Source: Dipteris shenzhenensis (taxonomy: Eukaryota; Polypodiophyta; Polypodiopsida; Gleicheniales). Taken from it: a stretch of 64,000 bases of DNA. A program made the position numbers and the translations under genes. The stretch lies in NCBI GenBank assembly GCA_047967505.1, contig CM106540.1. One strand, given 5' to 3'. The notes beneath the pieces are model-generated. The model was not told where the DNA came from and ran no database searches. It was given only the letters and a program-made list of their open reading frames with translations. This document shows, piece by piece, positions 10,938 to 21,975 of this stretch. Positions within the stretch are counted from its first letter, which is position 1. The number at the start of each line of letters is the position of its first letter.

Positions 10938-11110
10938 TGAGGGAAAGAAAGGAAACAATGCAAGAAAAGAAAGCTCGAGCTAAAGGGACGAATGCGCAGA
11001 AGACGAGTCGACCAAGAAGGCCTGAAAAGATTGATTGATGAGAGCCAAGAGGCTGAATATAATTATAAAGACTACAGTTTGCGGTAACAGACTAACTGAC
11101 TCGGCCGTTG
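10938..11110 (-). repeat. Copia 5' LTR, 5'-truncated
   Basis: 173 bases matching the two pieces of the 3' LTR. The first 80-90 bases present in the 3' copy are missing. Polyphenol oxidase pseudogene sequence begins immediately at 11111. Confidence 0.75.
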
Positions 11111-12060
11111 ATCTACTTTCATGAACGCATTCTTACTAAGCTGCTAGGAGACGACACATTTGTGCTGCCCTTCTGGAACTAAGACCATCCAGATGGAAGC
11201 ACGATGCCCACCCTGAACTTACAGACCAGAGCAGACAACCGTCTCACTTGCCACCTACTGTAGTAGAAATCGATGCGATAAGCCAAGGCCGGGCTGCCCT
11301 CGACAGAGAAGATCAGCTTGTGATTTAATCGTGCTGCATTATATCGGGTAATGATCACCGGTGCAACGACTTAGTACAGATTCTTTGGCCAGCCGTACCG
11401 ATCGGGAGATTACCAAATGCCCGGCGAGGGTACGGTTGAGACGATGCCTCACAACAGCGTGCATGCTTGGACGGGTCGGATATGAGCAAGGGTTACCTTG
11501 AGATGGGAAAATTGGCTATGGAACGTCTGGAAAACCTTGGCCGAAGACAATACAGACATCACTGAGGCGGACTATCTGGATTTCGAGTTCGTCTTCTACG
11601 ACGAGAATGCAGAGTTGGTGAAGATTCGCTTGACAGTTCTAATTAGCTAGGGATCATATATGAGGACGTAGGAAATCTATGGCTGAACGAGACTCCGGTT
11701 GCACTAAGCAATGGAACAGCGCAGCTCTCGCTGGACGTCGTGATTTGCAAGATGGACGAGCCGTTGATGCAACCTTGTTCTGCTCTTATCCCCAGAGATT
11801 GCAAGCACCGATAGTGTGGGATTGAAGAGAGAGTGGTGATTGATGGCATCAAGGTGGAAAGGAATCTATGGACTCAGTTCAATGTCTTTCCTCAATCTTG
11901 CGACTGTAAATGGCTCGATATTATCCAACTCCATCGAGTATGCAGGTGCTTTCTCCACGGTGCCAATACGTCTCTACGGCTTGGGATTGGTGGGATGGTA
12001 AGGGAGTTGAATCTGAGCAAAGAAGAAAACTTAGTGGTGACGAAAGTGTCAGGGATTGAA
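11111..12060 (+). pseudogene. polyphenol oxidase (tyrosinase-type) pseudogene, 3' part
   Basis: Translating in shifting frames recovers a plant polyphenol oxidase in order. 11112-11200 gives YFHERILTKLLGDDTFVLPFWN and HPDGS (CuA to linker). 11425-11465 gives GTVETMPHNSVHAWTG (CuB region with its histidine). 11520-11620 gives LWNVWKTLAEDNTDIT and FVFYDENAELVKIRL (PPO1_DWL-like). 11830-11880 gives RVVIDGIKVERN and FNVFPQ (KFDV domain). 11965-12055 gives TSLRLGIGGMVRELNLSKEE and VVTKVSGIE near the C-terminus. These enzymes oxidise o-diphenols with two copper ions, usually in plastids. Stops and frameshifts are numerous and the N-terminal half is absent, so it is dead. A Copia LTR abuts its left edge. 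Confidence 0.8.
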
Positions 12061-13086
12061 TGAGTTGGCGGAGCGAAGATATCTAGTATCGCAATCCAAT
12101 GTGAAGACGTAGAATTAGGAGAAAGGTATACTGGTAGGAAACTAGATATTTCTCATTTGAAAGTTTTTTGTTGCATTGCCTATGTTCATGTGTTAGATGA
12201 GTTGGGATCCAAGTTGGACCCAAAAGCTGAGAAGTGCATCTTTATTGGTTATTCTCTGCAGCAGAAATGGTATCGATGCTATAACCCTTCTACTCGTAAG
12301 TTTACAGTGAGCAGAGATGTTTTTGATGAGATGAGCAACTGGTATGGACCAGTAAATGTGGAATGGTGAGGGAGTTGAATCTGAGCAAAGAAGAAAACTT
12401 AGTGGTGACGATAGTATCAGGATTGAATTACAGAGCGAAGATATCCAGTATCACAATGTGAAGATGTAGAATTAGGAGAAAGGTATACTAGTAGGAAACT
12501 AGATATTTCTCATTTGAAAGTTTTTGCTTGCATTGCCTATGTTCATATGCCAGATAAGTTGAGATCCAAGTTGGATCCAAAAGCTAAGAAGTGCACCTTT
12601 ATTGGTTATTCTCTGCAGCAGAAATGGTATAGATGCTATAACCCTTCTACTCGTAAGTTTATAGTGAGCAGAGATGTTTTTTATGAGATGAGCAATTGGT
12701 ATAAACCAGTAAATGTGGGATGGTGAGGGAGTTGAATCTAAGCAAAAAAGAAAACTTAGTGGTGACGATAGTATCAGGGATTGAACCAGTTGGCGGAGCG
12801 AAGATATCCAGTATCGTAATCCAATGTGAAGACGTAGAATTAGAAGAAATGTATATTGGTAGGAAACTAAATATTTCTCATTTGGAAGTTTTTTGTTGCA
12901 TTACCTATGTTCATATGCTAGATGAGTTGAGATCCCCAAGTTGGATCCAAAAGCTGAGAAGTGCATCTTTATTGGTTATTCTCTACAGCAGAAAGGGTAT
13001 AGATGCTATAATCCTTTTACTCATAAGTTTACAGTGAGCAGAGATGTTTTTGATGAGATGAGTAACTGGTATAAACCAGTAAATGT
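11995..13086 (+). repeat. three tandem copies of a PPO-end/Copia-integrase chimera
   Basis: Three head-to-tail units start at 11995, 12363 and 12720 (368, 357 and about 367 bases). Each begins with the polyphenol oxidase C-terminal segment MVRELNLSK. It continues through KISSI into the Copia segment ISHL.VF.C(I)AYVH, then FIGYSLQQK.YRCYNPS and SRDVF.EMSNWY. Each unit therefore spans the junction between the host pseudogene and the retrotransposon. They differ by scattered substitutions and small indels. Duplication must have followed the fusion. Confidence 0.85.
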
Positions 13087-15091
13087 GATTAATGATGTAA
13101 ATGCACAAAATGGTAATGCTGTACAAAATTCATAGTAGCAGTCACAAAATATTAGTGGACCTATAATGTCCTCTAGCAATGGTTCACATACTTCGCCATG
13201 GACAGACAGATTGAGATCAGCAGATTGAGATTGTGAGGATCTCCTCAAAGCAATGCAGATAGTAGTATGCAAGTATCATGAAAAGGAAAAGAGAAAGTAG
13301 ATCAGCCCATGGTTAATGTGAATGTAGGTCACTCTTATGTGGATGGTGAATCCAGTGGCTCAGCAGAACAGAGCCTTGATGATGAGTTGGGTATTCTTTC
13401 TGTTGTTACACCTGGAGTAAGGAAGACAAGGGATGTTTTGAGAGCACCTGGTAGTGAGCCTATTTTGCGCAGGTCTACCAAAGCTAGGTATCCTATGGAT
13501 AAGCTGAAATATGATGGATTTACAGCCATTCACTATGCTTATATGGTCAAAGTGATACATGAACCAAAACCCACTTCTTTTGAGCAAACCATGGGAAAAG
13601 AAAAATGGGAGAAAGCCATGGATGAAGAAATGGATGCCTTGGAAGAAATGCTACATGGAAATTGGTGCCTTTGCTTAAAGACAAGAATGCAATTGGTTGC
13701 AAGTGGGTTTATAAGGTGAAGCACAATGTAATGGTTCTGTGAACATATACAAGGCAAGATTAGTTGTCAAGGGGTATGCACAGACATATGGCATTGATTA
13801 TGAAGAAACATTCAGTCTGGTTGCAAGGATAGCAACCGTAAGAGCAATCATTGCTATGGCTACATCAAAGGGATGGTCTTTACATCAGATGGATATAAAG
13901 AATGCTTTCTTACATGGTGATTTGCAAGTAGAGGTCTATATGGAGCAGCCACCAGGTTATGTTCATGCTATTCATCCTGAATTTGTTTGCAGGTTGAAGA
14001 AAGCCTTGTATGGCTTGAAGCAAGCACCCAGAGCATGGTCTGACAAGATACGATAGTATCTTGTCACTATTGGCTTTCAGATTTCCAAGATAGATTTCTC
14101 ATTTTATGTGAAAAAAACAGAGAAAGGCATTATGCTGCTTGTCATTTATGTTGATGATTTGATCATCACAGGTGATAGTGATGAAGATATCCTTCATGTG
14201 AAAATGCTATTGAAGCAAAAGTTTGAGATAAAGGATTTGGGAGAGCTGCGTTACTTCTTGCGCATTGAGGTGATTAGATCCACAAGTGGGATATGGTTCC
14301 TGCAGAGGAGGAGGCTGTATGGATTAGACATGCTGTCCAAATATGGGATGACAGGCTGTAAGCCTATTTCGGTTCCTTTGGAGTAGAATGTGAAGTTCAG
14401 TGCAGATGCAGGTGAGCTTCTAGAAGACCCTACTATGTACAAGTGCATAGTAGGAAGTTTGATTTATATGACTATTACCAGGCCAGATTTTTGAGCTATG
14501 CTGTTGGGTTGGTAAGTCAGTTTATGTAGGCTCCAAGGAAACCGCATGTGGATGCGGCTAGAAGCATACTGAGGTATGTGAAGTCCACATTGCAGTATGG
14601 ACTATTTTATGAGACTGGGGTTCAGATATAGTTGCATGGATACACTGATGCTGATTGGGCTAGTAGTATTTCTGATAGACGATCTACAAGTGGATATATG
14701 TTCTCTTTTGGGAGTGCTGCAGTCACTTGGAGCAGCAAGAAAACAACCTACAGTTGCCTTGTCGAGCACAGAGGCTGAGTACAGGGGTACAGCAATGGCT
14801 GCATGTGAGGTAGCTTGGTTGCATAAGCTACTTTATGATATGCTTCAATCTGCAGATGGACCAGTTATTATTTATTGTGATAACATGAGCAGTATACACT
14901 CGGCAAATAACCCAGTCTATCATGCTAGAATAAAGCACATTGAGGTGCATTATCACTATGTGCGGAAGAAGGTTCTAGTAGGTTTTATTAATCTAGTTTA
15001 TGTCAGCATAGAGGATCAGGTAGCTGACATATTCACGAAGGCATTGGGTGTAGAGAAGCTACACAAGTTCAGAGACCTGCTTGGTGTGTAG
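12120..15091 (+). pseudogene. Ty1/Copia pol: integrase end, reverse transcriptase, RNase H
   Basis: After the third chimeric unit the polyprotein continues on the plus strand. 13309-13710 holds the hinge (RRSTKARYPMDKLKYDGFTA and EKWEKAMDEEMDALE). 13739-14056 is open RT ([20 protein letters not shown], then [15 protein letters not shown]). 14108-14386 carries the intact YVDDLIITG catalytic motif. 14597-15091 is RNase H (ALSSTEAEYRG, then IYCDNMSSI and KHIEVHYHYV). Single stops at about 14056, 14386 and 14515 and small frameshifts interrupt it. Gag, protease and most of integrase are missing; polyphenol oxidase sequence stands in their place. The 3' end is complete up to the purine tract. Confidence 0.9.
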
Positions 15092-15103
15092 GAATTGGGA
15101 TTA

Positions 15104-15400
15104 AGCTCGAGGGGGAGTATTGAGATATCGAGCTCCACCACTCGTGATATGCCAGGGTGACCGTTGTGCATCTATGTCACCAACTTATTAGTTGTAGATG
15201 TGGTTGGTACACTGCCCATGAATAATAGCTGGATGACAAGTATCTTTATGTACTCTAGTTAGTCACGGCTCAGTTAGTATGCCACCTTAGTTAGATGAGT
15301 TTGCTTTGAGACCCACATATAGGGTTCACCTACTCTTTTGTACTTAGAGTTCTTTTGAGAGCATCTCATCCTTCAATGCCTAAATCCTATAATAAGGTGT
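15104..15400 (+). repeat. polypurine tract and 3' LTR of the plus-strand Copia element
   Basis: CTCGAGGGGGAGTATTGAGATA at 15099-15122 is a typical plant Copia polypurine tract with LTR start. The LTR holds a TATA-like ACATATAGGG near 15313. Part of it (about 15243-15350) matches, in reverse complement, the LTR at 17270-17376, so both Copia elements here belong to related families. The LTR's 3' end is not certain. Confidence 0.65.
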
Positions 15401-15734
15401 TCATTCGGTGCACCCCAAATTGACTCTTTGCATGATTTTCGTGAGATAACATAATAAATCCCTTATAACGCCCTTGTAACCACGTCTACACAAACCAATC
15501 AATAATGTCCACGTGGACATCACCAAATAAATGCAAAAAGTATATTTTACATTTCAATAAACAACAACCATAGCTAACACGAGGGGAGGCGGGAAAAGTC
15601 CCTTAGTGAACTTCGACTGGTCGAGGTAAGGCGATGTGAATTACAAGGAGACATTACGAAGGCATGACTAGCAAAATATGGGTCCATCTCATCTGATTAC
15701 TCCACAGTGGATGATATTGGCTCTCTTCTCTGGC
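15401..15734. other. stretch without a recognised gene
   Basis: Unique-looking sequence between two Copia fragments. The segment up to about 15730 on the minus strand may still belong to Copia integrase of the next element, as the motif HGMTPE can be read near 15735. Confidence 0.4.
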
Positions 15735-16493
15735 GTCATGCCATGTATTATTGCAGTGGGAGTCTTGTTCATTATGTAGACTGCTGTAGCAACTGCTTCA
15801 GCCCAATAATAATGAGATAATAATCTGGCATTAGAAGATTAATCAACTCCTCAAAATCAAGAAAATTCTCACGGATGGCAATGGATGTCCGGAATTGTAC
15901 ATAATCCTTTCCTAGACCATTCAAGGTCATAGAAACTAAATCCTCATCTTCCACTAGCGACCCAATAGAAGCAAGTGCGTCTGCAATCTTCTTCACCTTC
16001 ATGTGGTAGTCATTGATGCTCATATTTTCTCTCTGCACATTATGCAACTCCTGCTTGAGCTGCATTTTCTTGGCTTGCGTATTTCTGCTATACATTTTTG
16101 TCAAAGTATCCCAAGCCTCCTTTGGCGTGCTTGCATCCTGAATATGCACAATCATAGAATCTGAAATACTGATAAACTCCTGCTTGAGCTGCATTTTCTT
16201 GGCTTGCGTATTTCTGCTATACATTTTTGTCAAAGTATCCCATGCCTCCTTTGGTGTGCTTGCATCCTGAATATGCACAATCATAGAATCTAAAATACTG
16301 ATAGACATCCTTTAAATGCGTGCAACTCTTGTTGATTGGGAACATTAGGAATAACTGGTTCTTGTTCAGCTCCAGTAATGAACTCCCAATAGCCTTTTCC
16401 CTTAAGGAAATTTGTCATTCTAAACTTCCATGCTTGGAAGTTGTTCTTGTTAAGCTTTTCAGTGACAATCTGTGAAAGAGCATCAGACGCCAT
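15735..16493 (-). pseudogene. Copia gag joined to an integrase fragment by deletion
   Basis: On the minus strand 16493 starts MASDALSQIVTEKLNKNNF, then AWKFRMTNFLKGKGYWEFI, a UBN2-type Copia Gag N-terminus. 16308-15840 reads VHIQDASTPKEAWDTLTKMY, then QLKQELHNV, MSINDYHMKVKKIAD and MTLNGLGKDY. Beyond 15830 a second frame gives YWAEAVATAVYIMNKTPT, a Copia integrase segment normally well over 1 kb downstream. Protease and most of integrase are thus deleted. A 129-bp internal duplication is present. Pol beyond integrase is absent. Confidence 0.85.
16048..16305 (-). repeat. 129-bp tandem duplication inside gag
   Basis: Copies 16048-16176 and 16177-16305 differ at only a few positions. The unit is 43 codons, so the frame is kept. 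It duplicates the block VHIQDASTPKEAWDTLTKMY to QLKQE. Confidence 0.9.
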
Positions 16494-17023
16494 TACAAAA
16501 CATTGCAGAATATTTTGTCACTACAAAAAAACACAACTTCTGCCTCACAAGGGTAAATCTACAAAACTGACGAGAGTGGTATTTGACCACACAGTCATTC
16601 CTAGTGATGATTATGCATCAACAGGCAATAAGAATGATTTGGTCACTCCCAATATCTCTGCGCACAGGCATACAATATAATTTTTACGATAACTTTTCAC
16701 CGACCTGCAGAAACAGTTCGCACAGCAAAAACATGGCACTTTTCTGAGCGCATGTGAAAAACTTCCGCCACCAAAACGGGCCCCGAAATGGCCTCCAATC
16801 AAAAAAATAATTTCACCAAGGGCGTCACCCTGTCCCGTAGCATATACTGTCCTCTCGCCATACCGCGAAGGACGTCCCAATCTGAGACAATGCACTCTTG
16901 CACTTTTCAGCTGTGCTACCTGTAGAGATTTGCTCCCAAACTCGAAAAAAAAGGAAAGCAACACTGATTCTCATACTAGGAACTGCGAACTTGGTTTGCT
17001 TTCTTGAGCTCCTTACCACGAAC
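16494..17023 (-). other. untranslated leader of the minus-strand Copia element
   Basis: Lies between the primer-binding site and the gag start. Open frames exist here but none resembles a known protein. Confidence 0.5.
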
Positions 17024-17376
17024 CGAGTTCTGGTACCATGTGAAGAGAGTGGGAGAGAAGAAAGGAGTCTCACTTGCAGCTTTCTCACATAAATCAATCG
17101 GTTTGGGGTCAAAAAATGGAACAAAACTCCCGAATGGTGCTTATTCCACTACGGGAAGGCAGGATTGGGATCTGTTTCTGGATAATTTGATACACAATGG
17201 GGAAATATACACAAAGGTGAAGGCAGAAAACAGTTTTCCTCTTCTTAGTTGTGAAAGCCAAAAGAACTCTACATACAAAAGAGTAGGTGAATCCTATATG
17301 TGGGTCTCAAACCAAACGCAGCTAACTAAGGTGGCATACTAACTGAGCCACTAACTAGAGTACATAAAGATTAGGG
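17024..17376 (-). repeat. primer-binding site and 5' LTR of the minus-strand Copia element
   Basis: The minus strand reads TGGTACCAGAACTC (17024-17037), a diverged tRNA-Met primer site, preceded by an LTR that ends CTCTTCACA. The LTR matches part of the one at 15116-15400 in opposite orientation. Similarity ends near 17376, so the LTR may be truncated there or its start has diverged. Confidence 0.7.
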
Positions 17377-19489
17377 CTTATTGATCATTCTATGTTGCAG
17401 ACTCGGCAACTTTAGGCAAAGGGAAGTTTGCTAATGTCGTTAGGTATGTTGTTTCTTCTAGAAGTCCTCTAGTCATTGATGGTTTGGGAAAGCCCCAAAG
17501 GATGGCCACCTACTAAGATAGTCATTGATCAACAAATCTCCAAAGAGATCATTCCAAAAGGTCTTCCAAGTGGCTGCAAAAGAAGCATATGCGAAAGGTT
17601 TGTCTAGTATACTTTGGAGAGAGGTTTGTGTATGCATGTAGTAGGTTTGGGGTCGATGGCATATTGATTGCATGTGTCCCCTGTGTGTTGCTTTATAGTA
17701 GGTATGTTTTATTCCAATAGTAGGTTGTGCACCTACTGCTACACATATAGTATTTGCAGTAGGCAGCCTTTGATGAGCTTTGATCATTTGTCAACCTTAT
17801 GAAGCTGAGCAACATAGTGGATGTTGTTTTCTGTGTTGCTTTTAAAAAGTGCCATGATGAATTTTAGAAGTCATGTTGAAATGTTTTCAAGGTTTCTTTG
17901 TTCGGGCCATGAATAATGTAATTGGAGGGGATTTTGGGATTGAGGGAAAGGTGCTTGTTGTCGCCATGCAGTTTGCATTCACATTATAGTGAATAATCTA
18001 GTTGGATGGGCCTTTTGGTTTAAGGGAAAGGTTGTTGTTGAATGTGCGATGTAATTAGCAATGGTATTTGCATTTATATCAATTGTAGACAATGTCGATG
18101 AGGTTCCCTAGGGGGGCACTATATAAAACCCCATATAGCGCACGTGCAATCAAGGGGTATTAAAGAAACCCCCTACCTATAGATTTTTATAACCTTTCTA
18201 CACCCCTTCTATAACGTTTGAGATGATTAAAGTATCCCTTATTTATGAAATTTTTACTTTTTGAATTAAAAAATGCCTTATGTATTTATCATTTCTGTGA
18301 CTGCATAAAATTATGCTAAAATTATAAAATCTCTTCCGTTGATCGCACGTGCTATCTTACATATTCATTGGTGGCCCACCTAGGTGAGTTTCGTAGTCCT
18401 ATTCATAGTGAATCACTGCAATCATGTTATCGATTAGATTCATGTAGAATTGCAGTGGTGATGTAGTTTGCAGTCCTATCCATAGTCAATCACCATCAAC
18501 TCTGCAAAGCTATTATTTACAATCGTGTTATTGGGAAATTCACGATTGCTTTTGTGATGTTCAAAGCGATCATCTTAATGGGAAAATTCGTGACTACTTT
18601 TGGGTTGTTCAAAACGAGTGTGGCGATTATTAATCAAGAAGTCTATAATTGTTTTTTTCCATTCAAAGGCACCCATCATTGATCTTTCAATATGTGCACC
18701 TTTCTAGATTCGTGGTAATCATGTATTTCCATTTGCATATAGGAAAGGTAGTCTATGCATGTGTTTGTAGCTTTGTATTAGACATTGGCTCTCTGTGTAG
18801 GTTATGTATAGTTGCCCAGTCTAAAATATGTGCACATGTCAGCGTGTTTGGTGCGACGAAAACTGGTAGGACGGAAAAAAACATTTTAATATGTTTCTTC
18901 TTTAACTCATTGTTTTCGAGACTATTAAAATTGTGTGTAAAAATGGCATAGTAAATTGGTTTTCTTTAATGTGATTATGCACTATTGAAATTCCAAAGAC
19001 AGTGGCATTCAACATAGTGAAAATTTCACCTTAACTTTGAACATACATTATTACTTAATGAGTAGAATACAAGTTAGTGAGACAATTCCAACTACTTACC
19101 ACCACTCATAAGCATGCCAAAGGTCATTGCATTCAATAATACACAGCATCAAACTCGATAGCGTGCCCTTTGGCCTATTTGTGTTTTGAAGCATTTTAGG
19201 CCAAATTGCACTTCTTTGGGATATCCAATTCTATTGACGTGTATCGTCGGAGGGGGAAAACCCCCCATAAATTTTGAATTTTCAAACCTCTCACCCATCA
19301 AATCTTGGAGGATTAAGTACCTACAACCGCCCTCGCCCTGCAAACACCCTACAACCTGCACATACCTCAATGTGACCTTGCACAGACTTTGGTTTGTCAT
19401 TGTCTTCTTTCGGGTAAGTTGTATTCTATTCTTTGCTTGCCTCACCAGCTAGCTTCTCTGGGTCTATTCTAGACTAATCATGGCCGTGG
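17377..19489. other. long stretch without a recognised gene
   Basis: No convincing coding similarity on either strand. Two loosely similar blocks (17905-17985 and 17990-18060), sharing GGGAAAGG.TGTTGTTG-like text, suggest an old duplication. The short dispersed repeat at 18105-18360 is listed separately. Confidence 0.5.
18105..18360 (-). repeat. short dispersed repeat with CACGTG-containing inverted ends (MITE-like)
   Basis: TAGCGCACGTGCAATCAA at about 18136 and TTGATCGCACGTGCTATC at about 18336 are near inverted copies flanking about 190 bases rich in C and G runs. The outer left sequence, read on the minus strand (CCCCTTGATTGCACGTG..., GGGGTTTTATATAGTGC), resembles the ends at 51262-51312 and, in part, 43215-43262. 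This suggests a small non-autonomous element family. Confidence 0.5.
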
Positions 19490-20110
19490 CATCAATGGCA
19501 ACATGCAGCTCGCCATGGCTTGCAAGAGAAGTAGACAGAGGCTGCGAGACAGGAAAGCTGAAAAGCCAGGTCAAGGCACAAGGAACATGTGGGTGGAGGA
19601 AAGCGTTGGCATGGTATCAAGTTCACAAGCTTTAGCTTACACCCTAAAGTTCGTAGAGTAACAACCCTACTAACACCTCGAGAGATGCACACCCAAGAGG
19701 CGATGCTCTCTAACCTGAGAAATGGCCTACAGAAAGTGAAAGGGGTGCACAGCTTAGATCAACTAGCTGCAAAGAGGGCGGCATTAGCTATGTTGGTATC
19801 CTCTGAAACAAAGGAGAAATAGCTTAGGCACACAATGTTGAGATGTCAATCAGAAGGACCAACATGGCTCCAGCGGTTAAACATAGAGTAGAAGAAATGC
19901 ATGATCATCCCAGTCCAACAAGTCTAGATTCTTCAACAGAACACAAGAAAATGAGAGACTGCCTAAGTGCGGAATTCATTACTACAATGATGATGTTTTG
20001 GCACGAAAATACAAGAGTTTTTACAAATAGAAAAGACATCTGTAAGAAGCAGACAGGACACAAGGTGCTTGAGGAGCACATCATACACATGCTAGATACA
20101 GCATGCTAGA
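19490..20110 (+). pseudogene. 5' part of a transposase-like gene of an unnamed family
   Basis: Frames at 19589-19822 and 19843-20109 give, in sequence, EAMLSNLRNGLQKVKG, SLDQLAAKRAALAMLVS, then FITTMMMFWHENTRVFTNRK followed by KQTGHKVLEEHIIHML. The FW...TR....KD....GHKVLEEH pattern precedes the KDR/Cys-rich and WSDG segments in eukaryotic proteins I know only as uncharacterised, transposon-like. The matching downstream part lies at 29795-31775 on the same strand, beyond a Gypsy insertion. A frame change near 19830 indicates decay or an unrecognised intron. The link between halves rests on recall of the family order, not on a search. Confidence 0.5.
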
Positions 20111-20129
20111 TACAGCGCAGGTCAATGGT

Positions 20130-20239
20130 GCCTAAACCAACCCGATGGTTGTTTGTGATTGAGCTTTGGGATAGTTTACTTGTTTCATTTCTTAAACCAG
20201 GCTTAGACTAAATGTGATTGTCCTAAACCATCCTGGTGG
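20130..20239 (+). repeat. degenerate CCTAAACCA..CC.GGTGG repeat, left of the Gypsy element
   Basis: Two units (near 20136 and 20222) share CCTAAACCA-CC-GGTGG. The same motif continues in many copies right of the Gypsy element (29097-29760), so this was one repeat block before insertion. Confidence 0.75.
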
Positions 20240-21227
20240 TGTTATGGATAAATTTGTCTAAGAAAAAGGACATTAATATGTGTGCGTGTTTGTATGTGTG
20301 GCAATAGTATAATAAAATATGGTGTGCATAGGGCCTAGGGTTGAGGTGGCAGGGCATGACCATGTGCCACCCTTCCATGTAAGAGGACCCATAAGGTGTG
20401 TTGTACATAATCCATGGTAATAATATTATAAAATGTAAGGTGGCATGGCTCCTCCATGTGCCACCCCTCCATCTAGGTTGCATTTAGTGAGATATGGCTC
20501 AAAGTCCATGGGAGAAGTAATCTAAATAGGTGGAGATGGATATTATATTGGGTTATTCCCTCCATATAGGATAGGCCCATGTGGGGGAGGTATAGAAGGT
20601 CCAAGAGAGCAAGTTAAATAATGGGAAAAGTAGGATGAGGTAGCAAGATTCCTTGTACCAACCCTCCACTTGTCCTCCTAGAGGTTTGAACGTATTATAA
20701 AATTGGCAAGAGACCAAGGGAGTATCATAGACTTGAGATATGGGGCTTGATTTATGTTGAAAAATGAGGCAAAGGGTTGCCACACACAATTGAGAGTGTG
20801 TAACCGCTTAGCCCACATGGGAGACTTTTCCACACACACCATGCATGTGGGAGGATGCATTTATTGGGAGAGACCCCCTCTCTTGGCTATAAAAGGAGGG
20901 GGCTATTCCTTGATGGGACACGCTCATTCTTATAAAGCCACCTAGCTAGTACTTTGACTTCTCCCTTCCCTTCCTTTCAAAATAAAGCATGGTCCTCTTC
21001 CCTTGATGTCTCCATCTTTACATTCCTCCTCCCATCATGTATAGGCTTCTCTTACCCCTCTCCCTTTCCCCTTGTGTCATAGTCTCCCTCTTCATTCCCT
21101 CCCCTTCTAATTTCTTTTTCCCTCCCATGATAAAGTTTTTCCCTCACGTTCTCCTTTTCTCTATGGCCCTCGAGGGTCGCCATGCTTAGCCTCTAGCCTC
21201 TTGGTCTGATTTCTTTTTTTGCTAATA
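20240..21227 (+). repeat. Gypsy 5' LTR
   Basis: 988 bases, TGTTATGG...GCTAATA. It contains a TATA box GGCTATAAAAGGAGGG near 20885. Compared with the 3' LTR it has about 85 extra bases at about 20312-20400. Otherwise the two are very similar. Confidence 0.9.
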
Positions 21228-21231
21228 GAAA

Positions 21232-21253
21232 TGGTGTGGCTGCTGGGATCGAA
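21232..21253 (+). other. Gypsy primer-binding site
   Basis: TGGTGTGGCTGCTGGGATCG lies four bases after the 5' LTR. Its form resembles the complement of a tRNA 3' end ending in CCA. The tRNA species is not clear from the sequence. Confidence 0.6.
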
Positions 21254-21679
21254 ATCTCCACGTCTAGTGGTGTAAAACCTGTTACTCCTATGACTGGGTG
21301 CGGCTCTACAGCCTCTTCCGTGCATAGTTCTCTAATTTTGCACCTTCAAATTGTGTACCTTCCCTATTCCTATGCTACAAAACCTCCCTGCTTCTGCACT
21401 TTCAGTCTGCTTGCTTTCTGCTCACGGTTCCTACATGTATTCTGGTCGGCAAATCTTCCGCTCGTACTGGTCACATCTGCAGAACTGTAACATCTGTGCT
21501 CCTTCTGAGTTCCTGCGCATGCATTCGATTCGTGCATCTATTGTGTTCACCTGCGCACACCTGCGCATGCATTCAATTCGTGCATCTATTGTGTTCACCT
21601 GCGCGCGCACCTGCGCGATAGTTTTCTGTGCTCCTACATCTTCTGGTCGCGGACAGTTTTTTTGAGTTTCTGCAAAACT

Positions 21680-21840
21680 GTAACAGCAGATCTCACGCCC
21701 CCCCTCTCTCTTCTCTTCTTCTTTCCTTTCTCTCCTCCTTCTCCTCTCCTCTCCTCTCTTTTTATTAAAGAGTAGGATTTTAACCCAAGACCTCCCCCTT
21801 CACAAAAGGGAGACTTATCATTGGGCCAACAAATTGGAAG
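21680..21840 (-). repeat. tRNA-derived SINE-like remnant
   Basis: The minus strand from 21838 reads a tRNA-like head with TGGCCCAATGATAAGTCTC (A-box-like) and GGGTTAAAATCCTAC (B-box-like, compare GGTTCGAATCC). It is followed by an AATAAAAAGAG segment and a long GA-rich tail (21775 down to about 21695). It sits in the untranslated leader of the Gypsy element. It could also be a tRNA pseudogene. Confidence 0.4.
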
Positions 21841-21975
21841 TGATGAAAATGTAATGATTTTTGTTTATATATTGAAATCTCAAAAACTGTAACTCTCTAA
21901 CCGTGAGGAGTTTACTCTTGCTATAAAAAGCAAAAGTACTTCATTTCATGTGCTCTATTCACATCTCCTACTAGA

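Larger units (their letters stand above)
3318..11110 (-). mobile_element. Ty1/Copia LTR retrotransposon with nested insert and rearranged 3' LTR
   Basis: The element reads right to left: truncated 5' LTR (10938-11110), primer-binding site, gag (10853-10266), a 2.6-kb foreign insert, the gag end and pol (7619-3850), polypurine tract and split 3' LTR. RT and RNase H form a long open frame of 795 codons, so decay is moderate. Inactivating changes in pol are two in-frame stops and one frameshift, plus the insert. The 5' LTR lacks its first 80-90 bases and abuts a polyphenol oxidase pseudogene. The RT style suggests the Ale/Retrofit side of plant Copia, which is inference. Confidence 0.85.
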
